Assembly: GCA_017642695.1 (NCBI GenBank)
Contig: JAEPQD010000002.1
Coordinates: 682,001 to 746,000 of the forward strand
Direction: 5' to 3'
Length of the DNA: 64,000 nucleotides
Source of the DNA: Parvibaculum sp.
Lineage (GTDB): Bacteria; Pseudomonadota; Alphaproteobacteria; Parvibaculales; Parvibaculaceae
The notes under the pieces are model-generated. The model was not told the origin of the DNA and did not search any database. It saw nothing but the letters and a program-made list of their open reading frames with translations. The translations under genes were made by a program, and so were the position numbers. Each line of letters begins with the position of its first letter. The stretch's first letter is position 1. This document shows, piece after piece, positions 42,129 through 50,553 of the stretch.

Positions 42129-42149
42129 ACCGCGCTGAAGCACCGTTCC

Positions 42150-42164
42150 TTAAGCCCCACTTAA
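42150..42164. promoter_or_regulatory. CtrA-type box upstream of giant TPR gene
   Basis: TTAAGCCCCACTTAA followed by CC; an exact TTAA-N7-TTAACC match. It is 71 bp upstream of the ATG at 42235 and 22 bp after the motE stop, so the TPR gene can be expressed apart from the fliL operon. Confidence 0.82.
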
Positions 42165-42234
42165 CCGGCGCAGCCTAGACTGACCGCTTGCCGCGGCAGG
42201 AGCCGCGATCTGCTGGCAGAAGCTACAAGGGCGC

Positions 42235-45200
42235 ATGGGCGTGAACGGAATCTTCCGACATACGGGCCGGGGTGAGGAAGGCGGACTGGTTCGCCGCATC
42301 CTGGGCCTTGCCATGTTCGCGCTGCTGCTGACGGTCATGCCGCTGTCCGTACAGGCTGCCGACGGCGTCCGCATCGACCTTGCGGAAGAGGACGGCTATG
42401 GCCGGGCCATCTTCACCTTCCCGGACGGTGTGCCGGGATATCGCGCCTCGATCAATTCGGGCATTCTCGTTCTCGATTTCGACAAGACGTTCGATCTCGA
42501 ACCCGACGCCTTTCTGCGCCAGATGCCGCGCTATGTGGCGCTCGTACGGCAGAGCGAGGACCGCCGTTCGCTTCGGCTCGCGCTGACCACGGAATTCACG
42601 CTCGATACCAAGACTGCCGAAAACGCGCTTTACGTCGATCTGATGCCGCCGGGCTGGACGGGCAATCCACCGCCGCTGCCGCAGGAAGTGCGGGCACGGA
42701 TTGAAGCCGCGCAGGAAGCCAGACAGAAAGAGGAAGATGCGAAGCTGGCGGCGAAGGCGCAGGGCATTGTCGAACCCGAAGCGCCTCAGCCCGGCCTTTC
42801 CGTGCGCGTGGCGGAACGGGCCGGAATGACGCGGCTCGTTTTCGACTGGAACCAGCCGGTACTCTATTCGCTCGTGCAGCGCCAGGGGCTCGCTACCATC
42901 ACCTTCGACCGAACGGCCGCCGCCGACCTTTCGGCGCTGCGGGTCGATCCGCCCGCTTATCTTTCCAGTGCGACCGCTATTGAGCACGAGGGGCGTCTCG
43001 CCGTCGTACTGACGTTGAAGCCGGGGGTCACGATCAGCGACTTCCGCGAGGACCTGAATGTGGTGCTGGACCTGAAACCATCCTCGGCGGCGGCGATGTC
43101 CGAACTTGAGGATGCAGCGGAGGGCGATGCCGGCGGCGATCAAGTGAAGACGGTCGCAGGTGCGCCGAAGAGTTTGCTGCCCGACGCCGCGCATGGCGAG
43201 GAAGACGCAGAAGATCACGCGGGGGAGACCCCAGAGGCGGTACCGGCGCGCGAAGAGGATGCTCCCATTGCCGCCAACCCGCTGCCGCAGGGCAAACGTC
43301 CCGAAGGCAAGGCGGTCGTACGCTTCGTCGCAGGCCGGAGCGGTACGGACATTGTCGTCGACTGGCCGGAGCCCGTCGGCGCGGCGGTGTTTGAACGTGC
43401 CGACAGGCTGTGGGCGGTATTCGATCGTGTGCTTCCACTGGATATTTCCGATGTGACGGCGCAGGAACTTGGACCGTTCGGTGCGCCGGAAGCCGTGAGT
43501 TTCGATGGCGGAACGGCACTTGTCGTGCCGCTTCGCGAAAAAGTTCTGATAGGTGCCGTCGAAGACGGTGCTTCATGGCGGATTTCGGCGGGAGAGACGA
43601 TTCCGACGACGGGCCGTCCCATCGGCATTTCGCGCAACTGGCGCGAGGATGGGCGCGGCAGCGTCGTCTTCGATTTCAGGGCGCCAAGCATGGTGCTGCG
43701 GGTTCGCGACCCGCTGGTCGGTGACGAGATCATTGTCGCGACCGCGCGCGGGCCGGGACAGTCATTGCAGACGCCGCGCAGCTTCGTTGAATTCCAGGCG
43801 CTGCAGACCGCGCATGGCCTCGCCATCGTACCGGTTGCCGACGATCTCAATGTTGCCGCCGCGCCCGACAATGTTCTCGTGTCGCGCCGCGATGGGCTGA
43901 CGCTCTCGGCAGACGATCATGAGGATGCGGTAAAAGTCATGGGCGAGGCCCTGGCAGCGATGCCCGCTCCGGCTGAAATGCATTTCGCCGAGTGGCGTAT
44001 GGCGCCGGGCGAGACTTTCACCGAACGCCGGCAGCATCATCTGGCGAAGCTTGCCAATGCGCAGATGCAGGAACTGGGCGAGTTGCGCTTCGAGTACGGG
44101 CGCTTCCTGCTTGCCTACGGGCTCGCGCCGGAAGCCCGCGCGGCATTCGACGCCGCCAAGGAAGCGCGCGCCAAATATTCGATCGAGCCTGCTTATCTTG
44201 CGGTGCGAGGTGTGGCTTCCGTATTGAGTGGCCGTCATGTCGACGCGATCAACGATCTGTCCGGGCCGGGTCTCGACAATGCACCACACGCGGCAGCGTG
44301 GCGCGGCCTCGCGCGCGCTGAACTTGGACACTGGGAGGCGGCGCGGGCGCAGTTCAGTCTCGCGGGTGCGATCGTCGACGCGTTTGGTGAGGACCTCCGC
44401 ACGGACTTCCGGGCGATGGCTGCCATCGCGGCTTTGAAAGGTGGCGATGCAGGCTCCGCAGAACACTACGCGTCGGGTTTTCCGGCCGATCCCCAGAGTC
44501 AGAAGGCGAAAGCCCAAATCCTGCTCGTGAATGCAATGATCGCCGATGCGCGGGGTAATGCCGATGCCGCCGCCGGCCGTTACGACATGGCGATTGCCAA
44601 TGGCTATCCGCCGGTGGCCGCGCGGGCGCGCCTCGGCAAAGCGCTGATGCTGCACAAGGCGGGTGAACTCGATACCGAGGCGTTGGCCAGGGAACTGGAA
44701 AGCCTGCGATATGCCTGGCGCGGCGATGCGCTGGAACTCGATGTGCTGACGCAGCTGGCTGCGCTCCGGCTGGAACAGGGAAAGACCGGCGATGCGCTGA
44801 AGCTGATGAGAACGGCGACCGACAATTTTCCGGACAGCGACGAAGCGCACAAGATGAACATGCGCATGTCCGATATCTTTGCCGATTATTTTCTGAGCGA
44901 AGCGGCGCAGGAGATGCAGCCGGTGCAGGCGCTCGCCTTCTTCGAGAGCTTCAAGGAACTGACGCCCATTGGCCAGAGAGGCGACGAGTTGATCCGCAAC
45001 CTCGCCGAGCGGCTTGTCGAGGTGGATCTGCTGTCGCAGGCTGCCCATCTTCTGGATTACCAGGTTGCGAACCGGCTGCATGGGGGCGTCGCCAAGGCGC
45101 AGGTTGCGGCACGGCTTGCCTCGATCTTCCTGTCCGACCAGCAGCCCGCCCGCGCGCTCGCCGCCCTTCGGGCAACGAAACAGAACCTGCTTCCAGAGGC

Positions 45201-45672
45201 GCTCGCCGAACGGCGCATGCTGCTGGAGACAAGGGCGCTTGCCGACTTGAAGCAGTACGACAACGCTCTTGAACTGATGGACGGCAAGAAGGGCAAGCTT
45301 ATCGAACGCCTGAGAGCCGATGTGTTGTGGGACGCCGGACGCTGGCCGGAAGCGGGCGCGGCCATCGAGGCGGTTCTCGGCGACACATGGAAGATCGATG
45401 AACCGCTTTCCACCGAAGCGCGGCTTCTCGCCATGCGGGGCGCGATAGCCTATTCGCTGGCGGGGGACGAGACCGGGCTTGCGAGTCTGCGTGCGAAATA
45501 CGGGCAGGCGATGGCGGAAAGCGCAGACGCAAGCGCCTTCGCAGTCGTCTCCGAACCCATCGTGAAGCAGGGGGTCGCGTTCCGGGAGATGGCAAGCCGC
45601 ATTGCCTCGGTCGATACGCTCGACCGTTTTCTCGCCTCGCTGAAGGTCGACGAGGCAGTCGCGGTCAACTGA
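42235..45672 (+). CDS. Large periplasmic TPR protein, flagellar-linked, unknown role
   Basis: About 1145 residues. A signal peptide (LGLAMFALLLTVMPLSVQA) leads into three or four repeated beta-rich AMIN-like segments: DGYGRAIFTFPDGVPGYRA... (about 45-140), TRLVFDWNQPVLYSLVQ... (about 195-285), GTDIVVDWPEPVGAAVFERADRLW... (about 370-460) and GSVVFDFRAPSMVLRVRD (about 475-510). The rest (about 600-1140) is a helical-repeat/TPR region with ELGHWEAARAQFSLAG and EEARAALKLMRTATDNFPDSD-like units. Orthologues beside motE are known in other alphaproteobacteria but have no assigned function. AMIN-like domains suggest binding to peptidoglycan or envelope proteins. It has its own CtrA-type box. Confidence 0.72.
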   Translation: MGVNGIFRHTGRGEEGGLVRRILGLAMFALLLTVMPLSVQAADGVRIDLAEEDGYGRAIFTFPDGVPGYRASINSGILVLDFDKTFDLEPDAFLRQMPRYVALVRQSEDRRSLRLALTTEFTLDTKTAENALYVDLMPPGWTGNPPPLPQEVRARIEAAQEARQKEEDAKLAAKAQGIVEPEAPQPGLSVRVAERAGMTRLVFDWNQPVLYSLVQRQGLATITFDRTAAADLSALRVDPPAYLSSATAIEHEGRLAVVLTLKPGVTISDFREDLNVVLDLKPSSAAAMSELEDAAEGDAGGDQVKTVAGAPKSLLPDAAHGEEDAEDHAGETPEAVPAREEDAPIAANPLPQGKRPEGKAVVRFVAGRSGTDIVVDWPEPVGAAVFERADRLWAVFDRVLPLDISDVTAQELGPFGAPEAVSFDGGTALVVPLREKVLIGAVEDGASWRISAGETIPTTGRPIGISRNWREDGRGSVVFDFRAPSMVLRVRDPLVGDEIIVATARGPGQSLQTPRSFVEFQALQTAHGLAIVPVADDLNVAAAPDNVLVSRRDGLTLSADDHEDAVKVMGEALAAMPAPAEMHFAEWRMAPGETFTERRQHHLAKLANAQMQELGELRFEYGRFLLAYGLAPEARAAFDAAKEARAKYSIEPAYLAVRGVASVLSGRHVDAINDLSGPGLDNAPHAAAWRGLARAELGHWEAARAQFSLAGAIVDAFGEDLRTDFRAMAAIAALKGGDAGSAEHYASGFPADPQSQKAKAQILLVNAMIADARGNADAAAGRYDMAIANGYPPVAARARLGKALMLHKAGELDTEALARELESLRYAWRGDALELDVLTQLAALRLEQGKTGDALKLMRTATDNFPDSDEAHKMNMRMSDIFADYFLSEAAQEMQPVQALAFFESFKELTPIGQRGDELIRNLAERLVEVDLLSQAAHLLDYQVANRLHGGVAKAQVAARLASIFLSDQQPARALAALRATKQNLLPEALAERRMLLETRALADLKQYDNALELMDGKKGKLIERLRADVLWDAGRWPEAGAAIEAVLGDTWKIDEPLSTEARLLAMRGAIAYSLAGDETGLASLRAKYGQAMAESADASAFAVVSEPIVKQGVAFREMASRIASVDTLDRFLASLKVDEAVAVN

Positions 45673-45693
45673 CGCGGACGAAGGCTCCCGCCA

Positions 45694-46473
45694 TCAGGTT
45701 CCGAAGCTCTGGACGAGACTTCCCGCGATCAGCGACCAGCCGTCCACCAGCACGAAGAAGATCAGTTTGAAGGGCAGCGAGATGATGATCGGCGGCAGCA
45801 TCATCATGCCCATCGACATCAGGACGGATGCGACCACCATGTCGATCACGATGAAGGGCAGGAAGACAAGGAAGCCGATCTCGAAGGCGCGGCGCAACTC
45901 GCTGATCATGAAGGCGGGCACGAGCACCTGAAGGCCGATATCGGTCGCTTCCTCGGGCTCCTCCGCTTCCGACAGATCGACGAAGAGCTTCAGATCCTCC
46001 TTGCGGACCTGCTTCAGCATGAAGGCCTTGAACGGCACGCTTGCGCGGTCGAAGGCTTCGCCCGTTTCGATCTCCTGGTTCATCAGCGGTTCGATGCCGT
46101 CATTATAGGCCGTCGTGAAGGTCGGCATCATGACGAAGGCGGTCAGGAAGAGCGCGAGGCTCACCAGAACGGCATTCGGCGGCGACTGCTGCATGCCGAG
46201 CGCGGTGCGCAACAGGCCCAGCACCACGATGATGCGCACGAAGGACGTCACCATGATGAGGATCGACGGCGCGAGGCTCAGAACGGTGACCAGCGCAACG
46301 ATCTGGACGACGTGATCGGTGAGGCCGAGATTGTCGGAGAGATCGACCTGGATGGTCTCGGCGAAAGCCGGATGGGCGAGGCCGAAGCTCAGCAGAACGA
46401 GCGTGGCGATGCCGGCGAGGCGTTTCGCGCGCGGCGCAGCAGCAGCGAAAATGTCACGAAGGATAGAAGTCAC
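45694..46473 (-). CDS. fliP: Flagellar export apparatus protein FliP
   Basis: About 259 residues. Signal-like N-terminus and four helices; LVTVLSLAPSILIMVTSFVRIIVVLGLLRTALGMQQSPPNAVLVSLALFLT and FLVFLPFIVIDMVVASVLMSMGMMMLPP are the FliP signatures. FliP forms the core of the type III export gate with FliQ and FliR. Its ATG overlaps the fliO stop. It converges with the giant TPR gene. Confidence 0.96.
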   Translation of the reverse strand: MTSILRDIFAAAAPRAKRLAGIATLVLLSFGLAHPAFAETIQVDLSDNLGLTDHVVQIVALVTVLSLAPSILIMVTSFVRIIVVLGLLRTALGMQQSPPNAVLVSLALFLTAFVMMPTFTTAYNDGIEPLMNQEIETGEAFDRASVPFKAFMLKQVRKEDLKLFVDLSEAEEPEEATDIGLQVLVPAFMISELRRAFEIGFLVFLPFIVIDMVVASVLMSMGMMMLPPIIISLPFKLIFFVLVDGWSLIAGSLVQSFGT

Positions 46474-46856
46474 GCGCGGCGCTCCTTGATGAAATCGACG
46501 ATGCGCTGGAACTGGACGACATGGGCCGGTCCGGCGAAACCGGGCTGCTGCGGCGCTGACGGTTCGACGACGGCCGGCTCAGGCGCGTCGATACCGCCTT
46601 CAAGAAGAAGGGGAGTGTCGCCGCCCATGAGAACGAGATGCTCCTTGCCGTCGCGGCGAACGAGTACAAGGCGATGTTTCGCGTCGATCGGCTTCACCTC
46701 GACGATCCCGAGGCGACGATGCGATCCCAGCGCGGAGGCACCCGGCGCGAGGCCGAAGCGGCGCGCGAGTATCGCGCAGACGCCGATCAGCCCAAGGATG
46801 AACGCCAGCGCGGCGACGAAGCGGAAGATTTCCGAGAAGTCCATTTTGGATTGCAT
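46470..46856 (-). CDS. fliO: Flagellar biosynthesis protein FliO
   Basis: About 128 residues from an ATG at 46856; GTG 46862 and ATG 46844 are also possible. A single helix (IFRFVAALAFILGLIGVCAILARRFG) is followed by a FliO-type domain (RRLGIVEVKPIDAKHRLVLVRRDGKEHLVLMG) and a Pro-rich tail. FliO helps assemble the FliP ring. It is divergent from flgB, with two CtrA-type sites between. Confidence 0.85.
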   Translation of the reverse strand: MQSKMDFSEIFRFVAALAFILGLIGVCAILARRFGLAPGASALGSHRRLGIVEVKPIDAKHRLVLVRRDGKEHLVLMGGDTPLLLEGGIDAPEPAVVEPSAPQQPGFAGPAHVVQFQRIVDFIKERRA

Positions 46857-46916
46857 CCCCACCCGAGGGACGGCCGCCCGGCCGGTCCCGAATGGGTAGA
46901 ATTTGCCGCGTCAGGC

Positions 46917-46931
46917 TTAATGCCCGGTTAA
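46917..46931. promoter_or_regulatory. CtrA-type box near fliO
   Basis: TTAATGCCCGGTTAA: exact TTAA-N7-TTAA. It lies 61 bp upstream of fliO and 192 bp upstream of flgB. Confidence 0.75.
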
Positions 46932-46997
46932 AGGCGAGCGCTTCCGCGCCTTTTCCTGGTTACCCGTTTCTCAACATGCCCGGCAGCTTTTGCCGCG

Positions 46998-47012
46998 TTA
47001 GCGCGATGTTAA
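46998..47012. promoter_or_regulatory. CtrA-like box near flgB
   Basis: TTAGCGCGATGTTAA followed by C; one mismatch in the first half. It is 111 bp upstream of flgB and 81 bp from the exact site at 46917. Confidence 0.6.
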
Positions 47013-47122
47013 CTCGGGGACGGTGAAACTCCCCCTGCCGCCAAGGAATGCGTGGCTTCGGATCGACCCTCTCCTGCGCCGAGAATGCGTGCGCAAAGAG
47101 TGGATCGCAGGGGCACGCGAAC

Positions 47123-47551
47123 ATGGCAATCGGCGACCTTCCCATTTTCGAGATGATGAAGCAGAAGATGCACTGGCTTGCCGCAAGGCAGCAGGTGCTG
47201 TCGCAGAACGTCGCCAATGCCGATACGCCGGGCTACACCGCGCGCGATCTGAAGGAGCTCGATTTCGGTGCGATGGTGAAGCGGGCAGGGCCGATGCTCA
47301 AGCCCGCCGCGACGCAGGCCGCGCATATCGGCAGTCCGGTCGCGGGCGCCGGTCATGGGCTTCATGCCGGGCAGGCGAAGGGGGGCGAAGTCATCAAGAA
47401 GCCGGACTTCGAGACCTCGCCCACCGGCAACTCGGTCGTGCTCGAAGACCAGATGATCAAGGTCGCCGAGACGCAGATGGATTATCAGACAGTCACCGGG
47501 CTCTATTCGAAGAGCCTCGGTCTCATCAAGATTGCGCTCGGCCGAAGCTGA
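47123..47551 (+). CDS. flgB: Proximal rod protein FlgB
   Basis: About 142 residues from the ATG at 47123, with AGGGG about 9 nt upstream; an earlier in-frame ATG at 47048 is not in the family. LPIFEMMKQKMHWLAARQQVLSQNVANADTPGYTARDLKELDF is the FlgB motif. FlgB is the first rod subunit exported. It leads flgB-flgC-fliE-fliQ-fliR-flhB-cckA. Confidence 0.95.
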   Translation: MAIGDLPIFEMMKQKMHWLAARQQVLSQNVANADTPGYTARDLKELDFGAMVKRAGPMLKPAATQAAHIGSPVAGAGHGLHAGQAKGGEVIKKPDFETSPTGNSVVLEDQMIKVAETQMDYQTVTGLYSKSLGLIKIALGRS

Positions 47552-47572
47552 GCCGCCCTGAAAGGACGCATC

Positions 47573-47992
47573 ATGAGCGCCATGGACCTTATCAAATCGA
47601 TGATGGTGGCGGCTTCGGGCCTGAAGGCCCAGAGCGGCCGGATGCGCATCATTGCCGAGAATATCGCCAATGCGGACTCGACCTCGCGCGTTCCGGGCGG
47701 CGACCCCTACCGTCGCAAGGTCGTTACCTTCGAGGACAAGCTCAACCGCGAGATCGGCGCGCATACCGTCTCGCTCGGGCGGCCGGTGATGGACAACTCC
47801 GAATTCAAGCTCAAGTACATGCCGGGCCACCCCGGCGCCGACGAGAACGGCTATGTGAAGATGCCGAATGTGAACGGCATGGTGGAAGCGATGGACATGC
47901 GCGAGGCGCAGCGCAGCTACGAAGCCAATCTCAATCTCATCCAGGCGTCGCGACGCATGATCTCGCAGACCATCGACATTCTGCGGAAGTGA
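47573..47992 (+). CDS. flgC: Proximal rod protein FlgC
   Basis: About 139 residues. MVAASGLKAQSGRMRIIAENIANADSTSRVPGGDPYRRKVVTFED is the FlgC signature (IANAxSTxxxPGGxPYRR), and the C-terminus ends in MREAQRSYEANLNLIQASRRMI. FlgC joins FlgB in the proximal rod. It starts 21 bp after flgB. Confidence 0.96.
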   Translation: MSAMDLIKSMMVAASGLKAQSGRMRIIAENIANADSTSRVPGGDPYRRKVVTFEDKLNREIGAHTVSLGRPVMDNSEFKLKYMPGHPGADENGYVKMPNVNGMVEAMDMREAQRSYEANLNLIQASRRMISQTIDILRK

Positions 47993-48006
47993 CGGGGGAC
48001 TGATCC

Positions 48007-48327
48007 ATGACGACCATTCCGGCATCCATGGCTCTCAATGCCTATGCCCGCGCGGCGGGGATGGGCGGCGGCGCGCAGGCGCCGCAAAACGGGCCCAAGC
48101 AGGCGGACGGCGCTTTCGGCGATGTGCTGAAGCAGGCGATGAACCAGACCGTCAGCACCTCGAAAGCAGGCGAAACGCAGATGGCGGCCGTGACGGGGGG
48201 CGTCGGCGGCAACATCGTCGATGTCGTGACGGCGGTCGCGGAAGCGGAAACCACGTTGCAGACCGTTGTGACCGTTCGCGACAAGGTCATCACGGCCTAT
48301 CAGGAAATCATGCGGATGCCGATCTAA
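48007..48327 (+). CDS. fliE: Rod/MS-ring adaptor FliE
   Basis: About 106 residues. FGDVLKQAMNQTVSTSKAGETQMAAVTGGVGGNIVDVVTAVAEAETTLQTVVTVRDKVITAYQEIMRMPI fits FliE, especially the AExxLQxVVxVRDKxxxAYQEIMRMPI end. FliE connects the rod to the MS ring and is needed for early export. It starts 14 bp after flgC. Confidence 0.95.
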   Translation: MTTIPASMALNAYARAAGMGGGAQAPQNGPKQADGAFGDVLKQAMNQTVSTSKAGETQMAAVTGGVGGNIVDVVTAVAEAETTLQTVVTVRDKVITAYQEIMRMPI

Positions 48328-48355
48328 CGGTACGGCAGGGGGCGGGCGTAACAAT

Positions 48356-48619
48356 ATGAGCGGACCGGAAATTCTCGATCTCGGGCGGCAGGCGATATAC
48401 GTGCTGCTGGAGGTCTCGGCGCCGATGATGATCGTGGCGCTGGTGGTCGGCCTGGCGATCGCACTTCTGCAGGCGCTGACGCAGGTGCAGGAAATGACAC
48501 TCGTGTTCGTGCCGAAGATCGTCGCGATCTTTCTCACGATGCTGATCGCGCTGCCTTTCATGGCGCAGGCGCTGCACGGCTTCATGATGCTCATCTCCCA
48601 GAAGATCGTGACGGGCTGA
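48356..48619 (+). CDS. fliQ: Flagellar export apparatus protein FliQ
   Basis: About 87 residues with two helices; ILDLGRQAIYVLLEVSAPMMIVALVVGLAIALLQALTQVQEMTLVFVPKI is the FliQ pattern. Part of the FliP-FliQ-FliR export gate. It begins 28 bp after fliE and ends 12 bp before fliR. Confidence 0.95.
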   Translation: MSGPEILDLGRQAIYVLLEVSAPMMIVALVVGLAIALLQALTQVQEMTLVFVPKIVAIFLTMLIALPFMAQALHGFMMLISQKIVTG

Positions 48620-48631
48620 CGGGCCGGGCGC

Positions 48632-49393
48632 ATGATCACCATCGATTTCCTGCCGCAGACGGCCTTCACCTTCATGCTGATCTTCTCGCGGCTGGCGGCG
48701 ATGATCATGCTGATGCCGGCGCTCGGCGAGACCAGCATTCCCGCCAATGTGCGGCTGATCCTGGCCTTGCTTCTTTCCTTCGTGATGATGCCGCTCGTCG
48801 CCTCGTCCTACGGCGCGATACCCGATACCGTTCCCGCGCTCGTCTTCCTCGTTGTGACGGAAGTGGCTGTCGGCCTCTTCATCGGCGGCGCAGCCCGTAT
48901 CGTCATGAGCGCGCTGCATGTCGCGGGTAACATCATTGCGCTGCAGATGAGCCTTGCCTTCGCGCAGAATGTCGATCCGACGCAGGGCCAACAGGGCGTT
49001 CTGATCGCGAACTTCCTTTCGCTGACCGCCGTTACGCTCATCTTCGCGACCAATCTCGACCATCTCATGATCGCCGCAATGCGCGACAGCTACGACCTCT
49101 TCGTGCCGGGGCAGGCCATACCGATCGGCGATTTCTCGCAGATGGCCGTGCAGATGGTGTCGGGCGCGTTCAAGCTCGGGCTGCAACTCGCGGCGCCGTT
49201 TCTCGTTTTCGGGCTCATCTTCTATCTCGGCATCGGCATTCTTTCGAGGCTGATGCCGCAGATCCAGATCTTCTTCATTGCGATGCCGGCGAACATCATG
49301 CTCGGCTTCGTGCTGCTGCTCTTCCTGCTCGGCGCCATGATGACCTGGTTCCTGCAGGGCTTTGAGCAGTCGATTTCCATGTTCGTCGGATAG
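48632..49393 (+). CDS. fliR: Flagellar export apparatus protein FliR
   Basis: About 253 residues with about six helices; FMLIFSRLAAMIMLMPALGETSIPANVRLILALLLSFVMMPLV at the start and GLIFYLGIGILSRLMPQIQIFFIAMPANIMLGFVLLL near the end are typical of FliR. It completes the export gate. flhB starts 15 bp later. Confidence 0.95.
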   Translation: MITIDFLPQTAFTFMLIFSRLAAMIMLMPALGETSIPANVRLILALLLSFVMMPLVASSYGAIPDTVPALVFLVVTEVAVGLFIGGAARIVMSALHVAGNIIALQMSLAFAQNVDPTQGQQGVLIANFLSLTAVTLIFATNLDHLMIAAMRDSYDLFVPGQAIPIGDFSQMAVQMVSGAFKLGLQLAAPFLVFGLIFYLGIGILSRLMPQIQIFFIAMPANIMLGFVLLLFLLGAMMTWFLQGFEQSISMFVG

Positions 49394-49408
49394 GCCGGGA
49401 GTACGCCA

Positions 49409-50491
49409 ATGGCCGATCAGGACGATTCGGAAAAAACAGAAGAACCAACACACCGAAAACTGGAAGAAGCGGAAAAGAAGGGCGACGTCGTCAAGAGCCA
49501 GGAGATCGGCACCTGGTTCGTGATGATGGGGGGCGCCATCGCGATCGCGCTTTTCGGACCCTCGACCGCGAGTTCGCTTGCGGGCACCCTGAAAATCTTT
49601 CTGGCCCAACCCGACGCCATTCCGATGGACGCCGAGCACCTGCGCCGGATCTGGCTGGGTATCGGCCGCGACGCCTTCGGCGCGGTGCTCGCGCCGCTGG
49701 GCATTCTGGTCGGCGCGGCGCTGATCGGGCATCTGGTCCAGCATGCGCCGGTCTTCACCGCCGAAAACATGAAACCCAAGCTCTCCAAGGTGTCGCCGAA
49801 AGAAGGCCTCAAGCGCCTGTTCGGGGCCAAGAGCCTGATGAACCTTGCCAAGGGTATCGTGAAGCTCGGCGTGGTCGGTACAGTCGCCTTTCTCATCGTC
49901 TGGCCGGAGCGCGATCGTCTGGCGTTGATGATGACCTGGGATATCGCCCAGCTCCTGCCGCTGGTGCAGGCACTGTCGCTCAAGATGTTCGCCGGCGTGA
50001 TCGCCGTCATGACGGTGGTTGCGGCGCTCGACTATCTCTTCGAGCGCATGCAGTGGATGAAGAAGCAGCGCATGTCCGTTCAGGAAGTGAAGGACGAATA
50101 CAAGCAGATGGAAGGCGACCCGACGGTGAAGGCGAAGCTGCGCCAGATCCGCGTCGAGCGCGGCCGCAAGCGCATGATGGCCGCCGTGCCGAGCGCCACC
50201 GTCATCATCACCAACCCGACGCATTATGCCGTGGCGCTCAAATACGAGCAGGGCATGGGCGCGCCGGTGGTGGTGGCCAAGGGCGTCGACGCCGTCGCCT
50301 TCAGAATTCGCGCAATCGGCGAGGAAAATAATGTGCCGATCGTCGAAAACCCGCCGCTTGCCCGCGCGCTTCACGCGACCGTCGAGATCGAGCAGGAGGT
50401 CAAGCCTGAGCACTACAAGGCCGTGGCCGAGGTGATTGGATATGTCATGCGTCTTAAGGCTAAGATGACGGGCGGTCGCGGCCGGAGGTGA
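49409..50491 (+). CDS. flhB: Export switch protein FlhB
   Basis: About 360 residues. Acidic N-terminus (DQDDSEKTEEPTHRKLEEAEKKGDVVKSQE), four helices, then the cytoplasmic domain with the self-cleavage site NPTH (residues 269-272) followed by YAVALKYE. FlhB controls the switch from rod/hook to filament substrates. It is full length. cckA follows 62 bp downstream on the same strand. Confidence 0.96.
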   Translation: MADQDDSEKTEEPTHRKLEEAEKKGDVVKSQEIGTWFVMMGGAIAIALFGPSTASSLAGTLKIFLAQPDAIPMDAEHLRRIWLGIGRDAFGAVLAPLGILVGAALIGHLVQHAPVFTAENMKPKLSKVSPKEGLKRLFGAKSLMNLAKGIVKLGVVGTVAFLIVWPERDRLALMMTWDIAQLLPLVQALSLKMFAGVIAVMTVVAALDYLFERMQWMKKQRMSVQEVKDEYKQMEGDPTVKAKLRQIRVERGRKRMMAAVPSATVIITNPTHYAVALKYEQGMGAPVVVAKGVDAVAFRIRAIGEENNVPIVENPPLARALHATVEIEQEVKPEHYKAVAEVIGYVMRLKAKMTGGRGRR

Positions 50492-50553
50492 TTCGGCCGG
50501 TGAGGCGCCACGCGCCCGCCATGGGACCGGCAGGGTAGAAGCGGGAGCAGAGC

